A DNA stretch of 28,656 nt from Candidatus Yonathbacteria bacterium RIFCSPHIGHO2_01_FULL_51_10 (GTDB taxonomy: Bacteria; Patescibacteriota; Minisyncoccia; Phycocordibacterales; UBA1539_B). Shown piece by piece: positions 19,677 to 27,016 of this stretch; position 1 is the first letter of the stretch; every line of letters starts with the position of its first letter. The notes under the pieces were generated by a model. It worked only from the letters and a program-made list of their open reading frames with translations, ran no database searches and was not told the DNA's origin. A program made the position numbers and the translations under genes. The DNA lies in NCBI GenBank assembly GCA_001823505.1, contig MHUS01000010.1:619-29274 (forward strand), in the 5' to 3' direction.

Positions 19677-20234
19677 ATGGGTAGTATTGATGTCTCAACG
19701 ATCAAAACAGCGGTCTTCGGTGGTGGGTGTTTCTGGTGCACGGAAGCAGTTTTTGAGATGCTACGCGGCGTGGTGTCGGTCACTCCCGGTTATGCAGGCG
19801 GTACGATTGACAACCCGACGTATGAACAAGTATGCACAGGGGACACCGGGCATGCAGAAGTGATCCGTATTGAATTCGATCCGTCAAAAATATCTTATAG
19901 GGATCTCCTCACGGTATTTTTCGCAACGCATGACTCCACAACACTTAATCGACAAGGTGGCGATGTTGGCACACAGTATCGTTCGGTCATTCTCTATACT
20001 GATGAGGCACAAAAGAAAGATGCGGAAAAGCAGATCAAAGAGATCGACAACGAGAAAGGATCGGGGCATGTTGTGACGGAGGTAGTGCCTTTGAGAGGAT
20101 TTTTTTCAGCGGAGGCATATCACAAAGATTACTACAAGAGGAATCCGGAAGCGGCGTATTGTCAGATCATCATCAATCCAAAACTTGAAAAGGTCCAAAA
20201 GACGTTTGAAAAACTTCTTGCGTCGCATCAATGA
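19677..20234 (+). CDS. msrA: Peptide methionine-(S)-sulfoxide reductase MsrA
   Basis: MsrA reduces the S-epimer of methionine sulfoxide in proteins and free methionine. The 185-aa protein has the catalytic motif GGGCFWCTEAVF with nucleophile C18. The family blocks SVTPGYAGG, PTYEQVCTGDTGHAEVI and FFATHDSTTLNRQGGDVGTQYRSVI follow, then the C-terminal AYHKDYYKRNPEAAYC. The cysteine near the end (AYCQIII) could act in resolving. C21 in CFWC may also take part in thiol exchange. It is the first gene of a three-gene operon: its TGA overlaps the start of msrB by 4 nt. There is no signal peptide, so it acts in the cytoplasm. Confidence 0.96.
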   Translation: MGSIDVSTIKTAVFGGGCFWCTEAVFEMLRGVVSVTPGYAGGTIDNPTYEQVCTGDTGHAEVIRIEFDPSKISYRDLLTVFFATHDSTTLNRQGGDVGTQYRSVILYTDEAQKKDAEKQIKEIDNEKGSGHVVTEVVPLRGFFSAEAYHKDYYKRNPEAAYCQIIINPKLEKVQKTFEKLLASHQ

Positions 20235-20686
20235 TCACAACAACTATGAATACTACCAACCATAGTGGAGATGATATGCCAAAATCTGATGAAGAATGGA
20301 AGCGCATACTCACCCCCGAGCAGTACACGGTTCTTCGCGAGAAGGGGACTGAGGCTCCCGGGACGGGCGCGTTACTTCACGAGAAGCGAGCGGGGATGTA
20401 TCGTTGTGCCGCGTGCGGCAATGAACTGTTTTCGGCTGAAACAAAGTTTGACTCCGGGACCGGTTGGCCCAGCTTTGACAAGGCAATTCCAGGGAGCGTA
20501 AACCTTGTTCGTGACGAAAGTCATGACATGGAACGAACCGAGGTCGTATGTGCACGGTGCGGATCGCACCTCGGGCACGTCTTTGACGATGGGCCGAAGG
20601 AGACAACCGGCAAGCGCTACTGCATGAACTCCGTGTGTCTGGCCTTTGAGGAGAACAAGACGCTCGATAACCCAAACAACGCATGA
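20231..20686 (+). CDS. msrB: Peptide methionine-(R)-sulfoxide reductase MsrB
   Basis: MsrB reduces the R-epimer, complementing MsrA. Four zinc cysteines are present (CAAC 59-62 and CARC 107-110). The GTGWPSF and GSHLGHVFDDGP motifs are seen, and the catalytic cysteine is in RYCMNS (C131). The ATG at 20231 overlaps the msrA stop by 4 nt (ATGA) and gives 151 aa. An alternative ATG at 20276 has GGAG 5 nt upstream and gives a 136-aa protein starting MPKSDEEW, the usual MsrB N-terminus, so it may be the true start. The stop overlaps the HAD gene by 4 nt. Confidence 0.95.
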   Translation: MITTTMNTTNHSGDDMPKSDEEWKRILTPEQYTVLREKGTEAPGTGALLHEKRAGMYRCAACGNELFSAETKFDSGTGWPSFDKAIPGSVNLVRDESHDMERTEVVCARCGSHLGHVFDDGPKETTGKRYCMNSVCLAFEENKTLDNPNNA

Positions 20687-21366
20687 AACCTGTTGCTATT
20701 TTTGACATTGACGGAACGATTTTTCGGTCAAGTCTTTTGATCGAATTGGTGAACATGCTTATTGAGAAAGAGATCTTTCCCGTCGAGGCACGAAAGGTTT
20801 TTGAGGATGACTATACTGCGTGGGTTAACCGTGAGGACACCTATGAGCGATACATACAGAGTGTTGTCTCTTCGTTTTTGATGTATCTGAAGGGCGTTCA
20901 CTATGGTGAACTTAAAGATACCGCCGATATTGTGTTGGAGCACCATCAACAGCGAGTCTATCGCTACACGCGAGACTTATTGAAAGAGCTTAAAGAAAAG
21001 GGGTACTTTTTACTCGCAATATCACATTCACCAAAACTTATTCTTGATGGCTTTTGTAAAAATCTTGGTTTTGATAAGGTCTACGGAATGATCTACGAGA
21101 TCGGCCCCGAGGGTCGCTTCACGGGAATAATTGAAGACGAACATATCATTCGTAACAAGGCGAATGTTTTGCGGCGGGCGCTTGAGAAGGAGCATCTTGA
21201 TCTCAAAGGATCGATCGGGGTGGGGGACACCGAGTCTGATATCTCATTTCTCGAGATCGTGGAGCGTCCGATCTGCTTTAATCCAAACACCGAGCTGTAT
21301 CGGTATGCACGGCTGAATAATTGGAAGGTTGTCGTCGAGCGCAAAGATGTCGTCTATGAGCTTTGA
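20683..21366 (+). CDS. HAD superfamily phosphatase (SerB-like, subfamily IB)
   Basis: The 227-aa protein has HAD motif I FDIDGTIFRSSL with nucleophile D8 and acid D10. Motif II is in LLAISHSPKLIL, and motifs III/IV are in EHIIRNKANVLRRAL and SIGVGDTESDISFLEIV. The helical cap between motifs I and II places it in the HAD-IB group with phosphoserine phosphatase and related lipid-phosphate enzymes. The substrate is not clear. It overlaps msrB by 4 nt (ATGA), so it is translated from the msrAB transcript; the functional link to sulfoxide repair is not obvious. Confidence 0.88.
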   Translation: MKPVAIFDIDGTIFRSSLLIELVNMLIEKEIFPVEARKVFEDDYTAWVNREDTYERYIQSVVSSFLMYLKGVHYGELKDTADIVLEHHQQRVYRYTRDLLKELKEKGYFLLAISHSPKLILDGFCKNLGFDKVYGMIYEIGPEGRFTGIIEDEHIIRNKANVLRRALEKEHLDLKGSIGVGDTESDISFLEIVERPICFNPNTELYRYARLNNWKVVVERKDVVYEL

Positions 21367-21387
21367 GAAATAACGACATTTCCCCAC

Positions 21388-21417
21388 TTGACAGCATTAT
21401 GGGAATTGCGAGACAAT
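21388..21417 (+). promoter_or_regulatory. Promoter TTGACA-18-GACAAT of the BCAM0308-like gene
   Basis: TTGACA at 21388-21393 is separated by 18 nt from GACAAT at 21412-21417. It would give a leader of about 135 nt. Confidence 0.45.
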
Positions 21418-21529
21418 AAAGGTTCCCCCAATTCTCCGTACGGACGTCAACTCTCGTACACTGTGTCGATCCTCCATTCTTTTTTTGCAAACGAATAAAG
21501 GTCGAGGCAATTAGCAGTTCTTTATCATT

Positions 21530-21548
21530 GCGGATCATTCCGATCCGC
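21530..21548 (+). promoter_or_regulatory. Hairpin just upstream of a start codon
   Basis: GCGGATC and GATCCGC pair around ATTCC and end 10 nt before the ATG at 21559, where a ribosome would bind. No Shine-Dalgarno sequence is present, so it may control translation. Confidence 0.4.
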
Positions 21549-21558
21549 TCTCCACATC

Positions 21559-22092
21559 ATGTCATCCCAAACGATTCGCACCATTGCGCGCCTGCGCACG
21601 TTTCGGATCCCTCCACGTAACGGCGTGGCACAAGGTGATGAGTATGGTCGTGCAGGACACGGGATCGCGCTCTGTGTCTCGTGCGGCAACATCCACTATC
21701 GCAAACAGTGGTTGCAGCCGCGCAGCGTCAGTATGCGTGAACTCAATCGTCGCGGCACGCCTATTACACGTACACTTTGCCCCGCGTGTTCCCTTGGCGC
21801 ACGGGGGCTCTATGAAGGCGAGCTCCTCTTAGAGAATGTGCCGCCGTTACTTGAGGAGGAAATCGGAAGACTCATCAGAGGGTTCGGCCGTCGAGCGCAA
21901 GCTCACAATCCCCAGCACCGCATTATCGCCATTAAGCGCGAGCGGCGACACTGGAGGGTGACCACGACGGAAAACCAGCTTGCGGTAAAACTTGCGAAGA
22001 AGATCCAGGACTCGTTCAAACGAGCACTCCTCACGATCTCTCACTCGCGAGAACCCTACGAAGTAGGCCGCGTGCGTCTGATGTTCTCGTAA
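21559..22092 (+). CDS. BCAM0308/NMD3-like protein with four-cysteine zinc motif
   Basis: The 177-aa protein has a basic N-terminus and two cysteine pairs, CVSC (39-42) and CPAC (74-77), likely binding zinc. The second is followed by SLGARGLYEGELLLENVPPL, an EEIGRLIRGFGRRAQAHNPQHRII segment and the strand RRHWRVTTTENQLAVKLAKKI. This order (CPAC, then EEI..LIR..., then VTTT..LA) resembles the BCAM0308 family and the N-terminal part of NMD3-like proteins, which may bind RNA. Assignment is by pattern and moderately sure. The gene has its own long leader and terminator and is not in an operon. Confidence 0.6.
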   Translation: MSSQTIRTIARLRTFRIPPRNGVAQGDEYGRAGHGIALCVSCGNIHYRKQWLQPRSVSMRELNRRGTPITRTLCPACSLGARGLYEGELLLENVPPLLEEEIGRLIRGFGRRAQAHNPQHRIIAIKRERRHWRVTTTENQLAVKLAKKIQDSFKRALLTISHSREPYEVGRVRLMFS

Positions 22093-22144
22093 GCCTAACC
22101 TCTCGGGCAACCTGCAAGCCGGGGAGGGTAAGAATACGAGTACA

Positions 22145-22177
22145 AAAACACCTGGGGACGAGCATCCCAGGTGTTTT
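22145..22177 (+). terminator. Rho-independent terminator
   Basis: AAAACACCTGGG and CCCAGGTGTTTT form a 12-bp stem with a 9-nt loop behind the 21559 gene; the T-run is short but the A-tract side suggests both directions. Confidence 0.8.
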
Positions 22178-22542
22178 GCTATCCAATGAAAATCAGGACA
22201 CATATTATAGCTTATAATAAAAGGGTAGATTTTTGCGAGAAAAATTGTAACTTAATTATTAGCGACTTTGTTTTCTTTGGTGCGAAGCACCTCAGAAAAT
22301 AAGAAGTTCCCCTGTCGTACCGAGGAGCTAATACAGGCCTAATGTCCCTATCCTTTCAATTTCGCATTGATGCGGTATATGGACAAATATGCTGTAAAAA
22401 AATAGCACCAGAGAAAAAACTTTCCTTGGCATGGAAGATTTCCACAGTTTTAGAATGTGACCCTTGCTGATTTAGTGTTAAGATAAGGAATGATCGCGTG
22501 CTCAGCTCGGGTGGTTTTTAGTAATAGGTGCAGTCATTTTGA
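22178..22542. other. A+T-rich intergenic region before the glucan operon
   Basis: This 365-nt gap holds repeat element C (22257-22333) and otherwise no gene. TAGAAT and TAAGAT boxes occur at about 22451 and 22479 without convincing -35 partners. The promoter of the glucan operon must lie here but I cannot place it with confidence. Confidence 0.5.
22257..22333 (+). repeat. Intergenic repeat C with TATTAGC/GCTAATA ends
   Basis: The 77-bp element has perfect 7-bp terminal inverted repeats. It starts TATTAGCGACTTTG and contains the hairpin GGTGC-GAA-GCACC. It ends CGAGGAGCTAATA. About 46 bp from GCGACTTTG onward are nearly identical to part of element A. Confidence 0.75.
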
Positions 22543-23766
22543 ATGTCAATAAAAGTTCTTATGTTTGGCTGGGAGTTTCCTCCGCACAATAGTGGCGGTT
22601 TGGGTACGGCCTGTTTCGGACTCACGAGAGCACTTGCTCGTGAAGATGTTGAAGTGCTATTTGTTCTTCCGAAGCGCGTTGCCGTTACCGCCGAGTACGC
22701 GAGGCTGCTCTTTGCAGATGAAGGGACGATACGGATACAAGAGGTCGCTTCGTCCCTCACTCCTTACGTCACCGCAAGTCGCTACTCCGAAGAATTTGGG
22801 CGGATAGGCGATTCGTTATACGGTCCGACACTTTTTGATGAAGTACGGCGTTACGCGCTTCGTGCTCGCGAGATCGCAGCACGTGAGCAGTTCGATATCA
22901 TTCATGCCCATGACTGGCTCTCGTTCCTTGCAGGACTTGCCGCGAAAGAAGTGAGTGGCAAACCACTCGTGCTCCACATGCATGCAACAGAATTTGATCG
23001 CACGGGAGGGCAAGGAGTGAACAGTGATGTATACGCCATTGAGCAGCGTGCGATGCAGGCCGCCGACAAGATCATTGCGGTGAGTAACTACACAAAACAA
23101 AAAATCGTAGAGCAGTACGGTATTCATCCCGAGAAAGTGAGTGTTGTGCATAACGGTATTGATGTGGAAGATTACACACATCAGATCGAGCGTCTTGAGA
23201 CACTCCGTGCCAATGGCAACAAGGTGGTGCTTTTTACCGGGCGGCTTACGGTGCAAAAAGGTCCCGAGTATTTCATACGCGCCGCCAAGCGCGTTCTCTA
23301 TTTTTGCCCCAATACACTTTTTGTCATCGCAGGGTCAGGGGACATGGAGTACCGTCTTATGCAGGAAGCCGCATCACTCGGGATATCAGACAGGGTTCTC
23401 TTCGTGGGGTTTGTTCGCGGAGCAGAACTTGATGCTCTGTATCGTACCGCGGATCTTTTTGTAATGCCGTCGGTATCTGAGCCGTTTGGCATTACGCCGC
23501 TTGAGTCGGTCATCAATGGCACTCCTGTGCTCCTTTCAAAACAATCCGGTGTCGCTGAGGTGCTTACTCATGCGCTCAAAGCTGATTTTTGGGATACCGA
23601 CGAGCTCGCCAACAAGATGGTTTCCGTGCTTGAACACGACGCGCTTCAATCAACACTCAGCTCGTATGGCAGTGCCGAGGTGCACGGACTCACCTGGAAG
23701 CGCGCTGCGGAGAAATGCGTCTCGATCTATCATGATCTTCTCTTTGCTCCGGCACTCGTTTCGTAA
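22543..23766 (+). CDS. GT4-family glycosyltransferase (glycogen-synthase-like)
   Basis: The 407-aa enzyme has a two-Rossmann GT-B fold. The N-terminal domain starts MSIKVLMFGWEFPPHNSGGLG (nucleotide-sugar side loop GGLG 18-21) and has IIHAHDWLSFLAG. The C-terminal donor domain has LFTGRLTVQKGPEYFIRA with R234 and K239, and the EPFGITPLE motif with E313 and E321. This is the pattern of retaining GT4 enzymes, including archaeal-type glycogen synthases and sucrose/trehalose synthase-like transferases. The GH57 and GH15 genes that follow favour alpha-glucan metabolism, but donor and acceptor cannot be fixed. It is 12 nt upstream of GH57. Confidence 0.9.
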   Translation: MSIKVLMFGWEFPPHNSGGLGTACFGLTRALAREDVEVLFVLPKRVAVTAEYARLLFADEGTIRIQEVASSLTPYVTASRYSEEFGRIGDSLYGPTLFDEVRRYALRAREIAAREQFDIIHAHDWLSFLAGLAAKEVSGKPLVLHMHATEFDRTGGQGVNSDVYAIEQRAMQAADKIIAVSNYTKQKIVEQYGIHPEKVSVVHNGIDVEDYTHQIERLETLRANGNKVVLFTGRLTVQKGPEYFIRAAKRVLYFCPNTLFVIAGSGDMEYRLMQEAASLGISDRVLFVGFVRGAELDALYRTADLFVMPSVSEPFGITPLESVINGTPVLLSKQSGVAEVLTHALKADFWDTDELANKMVSVLEHDALQSTLSSYGSAEVHGLTWKRAAEKCVSIYHDLLFAPALVS

Positions 23767-23778
23767 TACACTACGCGT

Positions 23779-25035
23779 ATGACATCAACTTGTTTTTATT
23801 TTCAAGTACATCAGCCCTTTCGCATAAAACGGTACCGTATTTTTGATGTCGGGAATGATCGCGATTATTTCGGCGATCAATCCGAGCGCGATACCAACAA
23901 TGCCAAAGTATTTCGTAAGGTTGCGGAGAAATGTTATCTCCCCGCAAATCGTACGCTCCTCGAGCTCCTTGAACAGCACCCTGAGTTTAAAGTGAGCTTC
24001 TCATTCTCGGGGGTGTTCCTCGAGCAAGCTGCGCTCTATGCTCCTGAGGTGATCGAGTCATTCCAGCGGTTGGTTGCCACCGGCCGCGTCGAGGTTCTTG
24101 GCGAGACGTACTATCACTCGCTTTCATTCTTGCATTCTCGCGATGAGTTTCGTGCACAGGTGAACCTGCACCGCAAAAAAATTCAAGAACTTTTTGGCGT
24201 GACGCCGACAGTCTTTCGTAATACGGAGCTCATTTATCACAATGATCTTGCGCAGGAAGTTGAAGCGATGGGGTACAAAGGAATTCTTGCGGAAGGGGCA
24301 GACCACATCCTTGGTTGGCGAAGTCCGAATTTTCTCTATAATCCGCCGGGAAGCACCAAAACAAAATTACTTCTCAAGAATTATCGACTCTCCGACGACA
24401 TTGCATTTCGGTTCTCTTCGCGTGAGTGGGCGGAATATCCGCTCACCGCACCGAAATTTGCCTCTTGGGTGAACGAAACGAACGGCAATGGGAATGTGGT
24501 CAACTTGTTCATGGACTATGAGACCTTCGGTGAACACCAATGGGAAGACACGGGCATCTTTTGGTTTCTCCGGTCACTCCCCGAAGAAATTTTGCGCCAT
24601 CCGGACAATGACTTTGTGACGCCGTCTGAGGCGATCGATCGTTATGATGCGGTTGCAGAGATCGACGTGCCCCACTATGTATCGTGGGCTGATGTTGAGC
24701 GCGACCTTTCGGCGTGGCTTTCCAATCCGATCCAGCACGACGCGATGCGTGCGATCTACGCGGTCGAACATGAGGTGCTTGAGAGCGGTGACGCACACCT
24801 GATTCACGACTGGCGCAAACTGCAGACGTCCGACCACTTCTACTATATGTGTACCAAGTGGTTCACAGACGGCGATGTGCACAAATATTTCAGCCCCTAT
24901 GATTCACCCTACGAAGCGTTTATTGCGTATATGAATGTGCTGCGGGACCTTCGGCTCAGGCTCGACATCATCAAACAGAACCGTGCCGCAGCTGTTGGCG
25001 TGGCCCAATTAATTTCTTCCCCTGCGTATGCCTAA
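23779..25035 (+). CDS. GH57 family glycoside hydrolase (alpha-amylase / glucanotransferase type)
   Basis: The 418-aa protein shows GH57 order. Motif 1 is FQVHQPF (8-14), and motif 2 is the EVLGETYYHSL block (105-115). Motif 3 is VFRNTELIYHND with E150 as candidate nucleophile, and the GILAEGAD strand follows. Motif 4 is FMDYETFGEHQW with D246 as candidate acid/base. Members act on alpha-1,4-glucans as amylases, branching enzymes or 4-alpha-glucanotransferases; the short length and lack of C-terminal domains fit the amylase-like branch. No signal peptide is seen, so it should act in the cytoplasm on internal glucan. It overlaps the GH15 gene by 8 nt. Confidence 0.9.
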   Translation: MTSTCFYFQVHQPFRIKRYRIFDVGNDRDYFGDQSERDTNNAKVFRKVAEKCYLPANRTLLELLEQHPEFKVSFSFSGVFLEQAALYAPEVIESFQRLVATGRVEVLGETYYHSLSFLHSRDEFRAQVNLHRKKIQELFGVTPTVFRNTELIYHNDLAQEVEAMGYKGILAEGADHILGWRSPNFLYNPPGSTKTKLLLKNYRLSDDIAFRFSSREWAEYPLTAPKFASWVNETNGNGNVVNLFMDYETFGEHQWEDTGIFWFLRSLPEEILRHPDNDFVTPSEAIDRYDAVAEIDVPHYVSWADVERDLSAWLSNPIQHDAMRAIYAVEHEVLESGDAHLIHDWRKLQTSDHFYYMCTKWFTDGDVHKYFSPYDSPYEAFIAYMNVLRDLRLRLDIIKQNRAAAVGVAQLISSPAYA

Positions 25036-27016
25036 ATCTCTCACTTTAGGAAATGGCAATATCATGGCGTGTCTCGACAAGAATGCCGAGGTGCGCGACT
25101 TCTACTATCCCTATATCGGCCTTGAGAACCACATTGGCGGGCACAATACACATCGTGTGGGGCTCTGGACGGAGGGGAAGTTGGCGTGGCTCCATGATCC
25201 GACATGGAACGTTACGGTTAACTGTGAGAACGGCGCGCTGATGGGCAATACCCAGTGCGAGAACAAAACGCTCGGGCTCGATCTTGCGCTTTATGACGTG
25301 GTCTACAATGAAAAAAATGTGTTGCTTCGCCATGCGGTGATCTACAACAAATCACCAAATCGTCGTACGGTCAAAATGTTCTTTGGGCATGAATTTGAGA
25401 TCTATGAATCACATAGCGGTGATACCGCATACTATGATCCTCGCAATAAGACCGTGATCCATTACAACGGTCGGCGGGTGTTTCTTGCCAATGGCGTGAC
25501 CAGTGCCGGCTCGAGTTTCAGTGAATACACCACCGGAATTTTTCATATTGAGGGGAAGGAAGGTTCATATAAAGATGCTGAGGACGGTCAGCTTTCAAAA
25601 AACCCCATAGAACACGGACCAACGGATTCAGTGCTCGGGTTTTCTTTTGAGCTCGAGCCGGAAGGGCAGGCAGACGTCTATTACTGGCTCGCTGCGGGCA
25701 AGTCAATAGAAGAAGTTCATGAACTCAATACATACGTACTTGGCAAGAGTCCCGAGCATCTCATGCGCACCACGAGGGACTTTTGGCGCGCGTGGTCAAC
25801 CAAGCAGAATTTTAATTTTTATGGGTTGGATGACAACATTGTCTCACTTTTCAAAAAGTCTCTCTTTACGGTGCGTGTCCATGCTGATAACCATGGGTCC
25901 ATCATTGCCTCCGGCGACTCGGATGTTCTCAATGGGCGCGATACCTATGCGTACATGTGGCCGCGCGATGCGTCGTATGCGGCATTAGCCATGGATCTTG
26001 TCGGGGACTCTAATGTCGCGTTGCGATTCTTTCAGTTTTGCAATACGGCGATCACGAGCGACGGATACTTCATGCACAAGTATCGTCCTGATGGATCGCT
26101 TGGCAGCTCGTGGCATCCATGGGTTGCGCGGGATGGAGTGACTGAGCATTTCCCCATTCAAGAAGATGAGGCTGCACTTCCGCTCATTGCACTCGCGCGC
26201 TATTACGATACCACCAAAGATCTTGAGTTCATTGAGAGTGTCTATAATTCGCTGATCAAGAAAGCGGCGGATTTCATGGTGGTGTATCGTGATGAAGCAA
26301 CGGGCCTCCCCAAGCCAACGTATGATTTGTGGGAAGAAAAATACGGAGTGACTACGTTCACTGCCTGTACGGTGTATGGTGCGCTCATTGCCGCGGCACG
26401 CTTTGCCGAGATCCTGGGCAAGACCAAAAGCCAGAAACTCTACACCGACACTGCGCATCAGGTACGGGAAGGGATTCTCAAATATCTCTATGATGCGGAG
26501 AGCGGGCTGTTTCTTAAAATGATCAACTTCGAGCACGATGCGATCGTTGCCGATAAAACGATTGACATGTCGAGTGTGTACGGAGTGTATGCGTTCGGCG
26601 TGCTTCCCCATGCTGATCCTCGCGTGGCGCGCGCAGTCAAGCTTACCGAAGAACGCTTGTCAGCGCATACGTTTGTGGGAGGTATCGCGCGCTATGAAGG
26701 GGATCGTTACTATCGAAAAAATGAGGAGGGTCCCGGCAACCCTTGGTTCATTACGACGCTGTGGCTTGCGCAGTACCACATTGCAATTGCTGAACAAGAA
26801 AAAGATTTTGAGGTCGTGAAAAAGTGGCTTAATTGGGTGGTTGACTATGCGGCGGCATCAGGAGTACTCTCTGAACAGCTTGACCCCAAGACGGGTGAAC
26901 AGCTCTCTGCGGCCCCACTCGTCTGGAGTCATGCGGAATACGTCATTACTATCATTTCTTACCTCGATAAACTCGAAGAACTTGGCATATGTCAGAAGTG
27001 CAACCCAGTATATTAG
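25028..27016 (+). CDS. GH15 family glucoamylase-like hydrolase
   Basis: The 662-aa protein has the bacterial GH15 layout: an N-terminal beta-sandwich (about 1-260, starting SLTLGNGNIMACLDKNAEVRD) and an (alpha/alpha)6 barrel. Barrel motifs are NGRDTYAYMWPRDASYAA, the catalytic acid block PTYDLWEEKYG (E436/E437), and the base in VLSEQLDPKTGEQL (E616) followed by PLVWSHAEY. Such enzymes release glucose from the non-reducing ends of alpha-glucans; trehalase members exist too. No signal peptide, so action is cytoplasmic. It overlaps GH57 by 8 nt and zwf by 28 nt, which points to one transcript. Glucose produced would need a kinase to reach glucose-6-phosphate. Confidence 0.9.
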   Translation: MPKSLTLGNGNIMACLDKNAEVRDFYYPYIGLENHIGGHNTHRVGLWTEGKLAWLHDPTWNVTVNCENGALMGNTQCENKTLGLDLALYDVVYNEKNVLLRHAVIYNKSPNRRTVKMFFGHEFEIYESHSGDTAYYDPRNKTVIHYNGRRVFLANGVTSAGSSFSEYTTGIFHIEGKEGSYKDAEDGQLSKNPIEHGPTDSVLGFSFELEPEGQADVYYWLAAGKSIEEVHELNTYVLGKSPEHLMRTTRDFWRAWSTKQNFNFYGLDDNIVSLFKKSLFTVRVHADNHGSIIASGDSDVLNGRDTYAYMWPRDASYAALAMDLVGDSNVALRFFQFCNTAITSDGYFMHKYRPDGSLGSSWHPWVARDGVTEHFPIQEDEAALPLIALARYYDTTKDLEFIESVYNSLIKKAADFMVVYRDEATGLPKPTYDLWEEKYGVTTFTACTVYGALIAAARFAEILGKTKSQKLYTDTAHQVREGILKYLYDAESGLFLKMINFEHDAIVADKTIDMSSVYGVYAFGVLPHADPRVARAVKLTEERLSAHTFVGGIARYEGDRYYRKNEEGPGNPWFITTLWLAQYHIAIAEQEKDFEVVKKWLNWVVDYAAASGVLSEQLDPKTGEQLSAAPLVWSHAEYVITIISYLDKLEELGICQKCNPVY

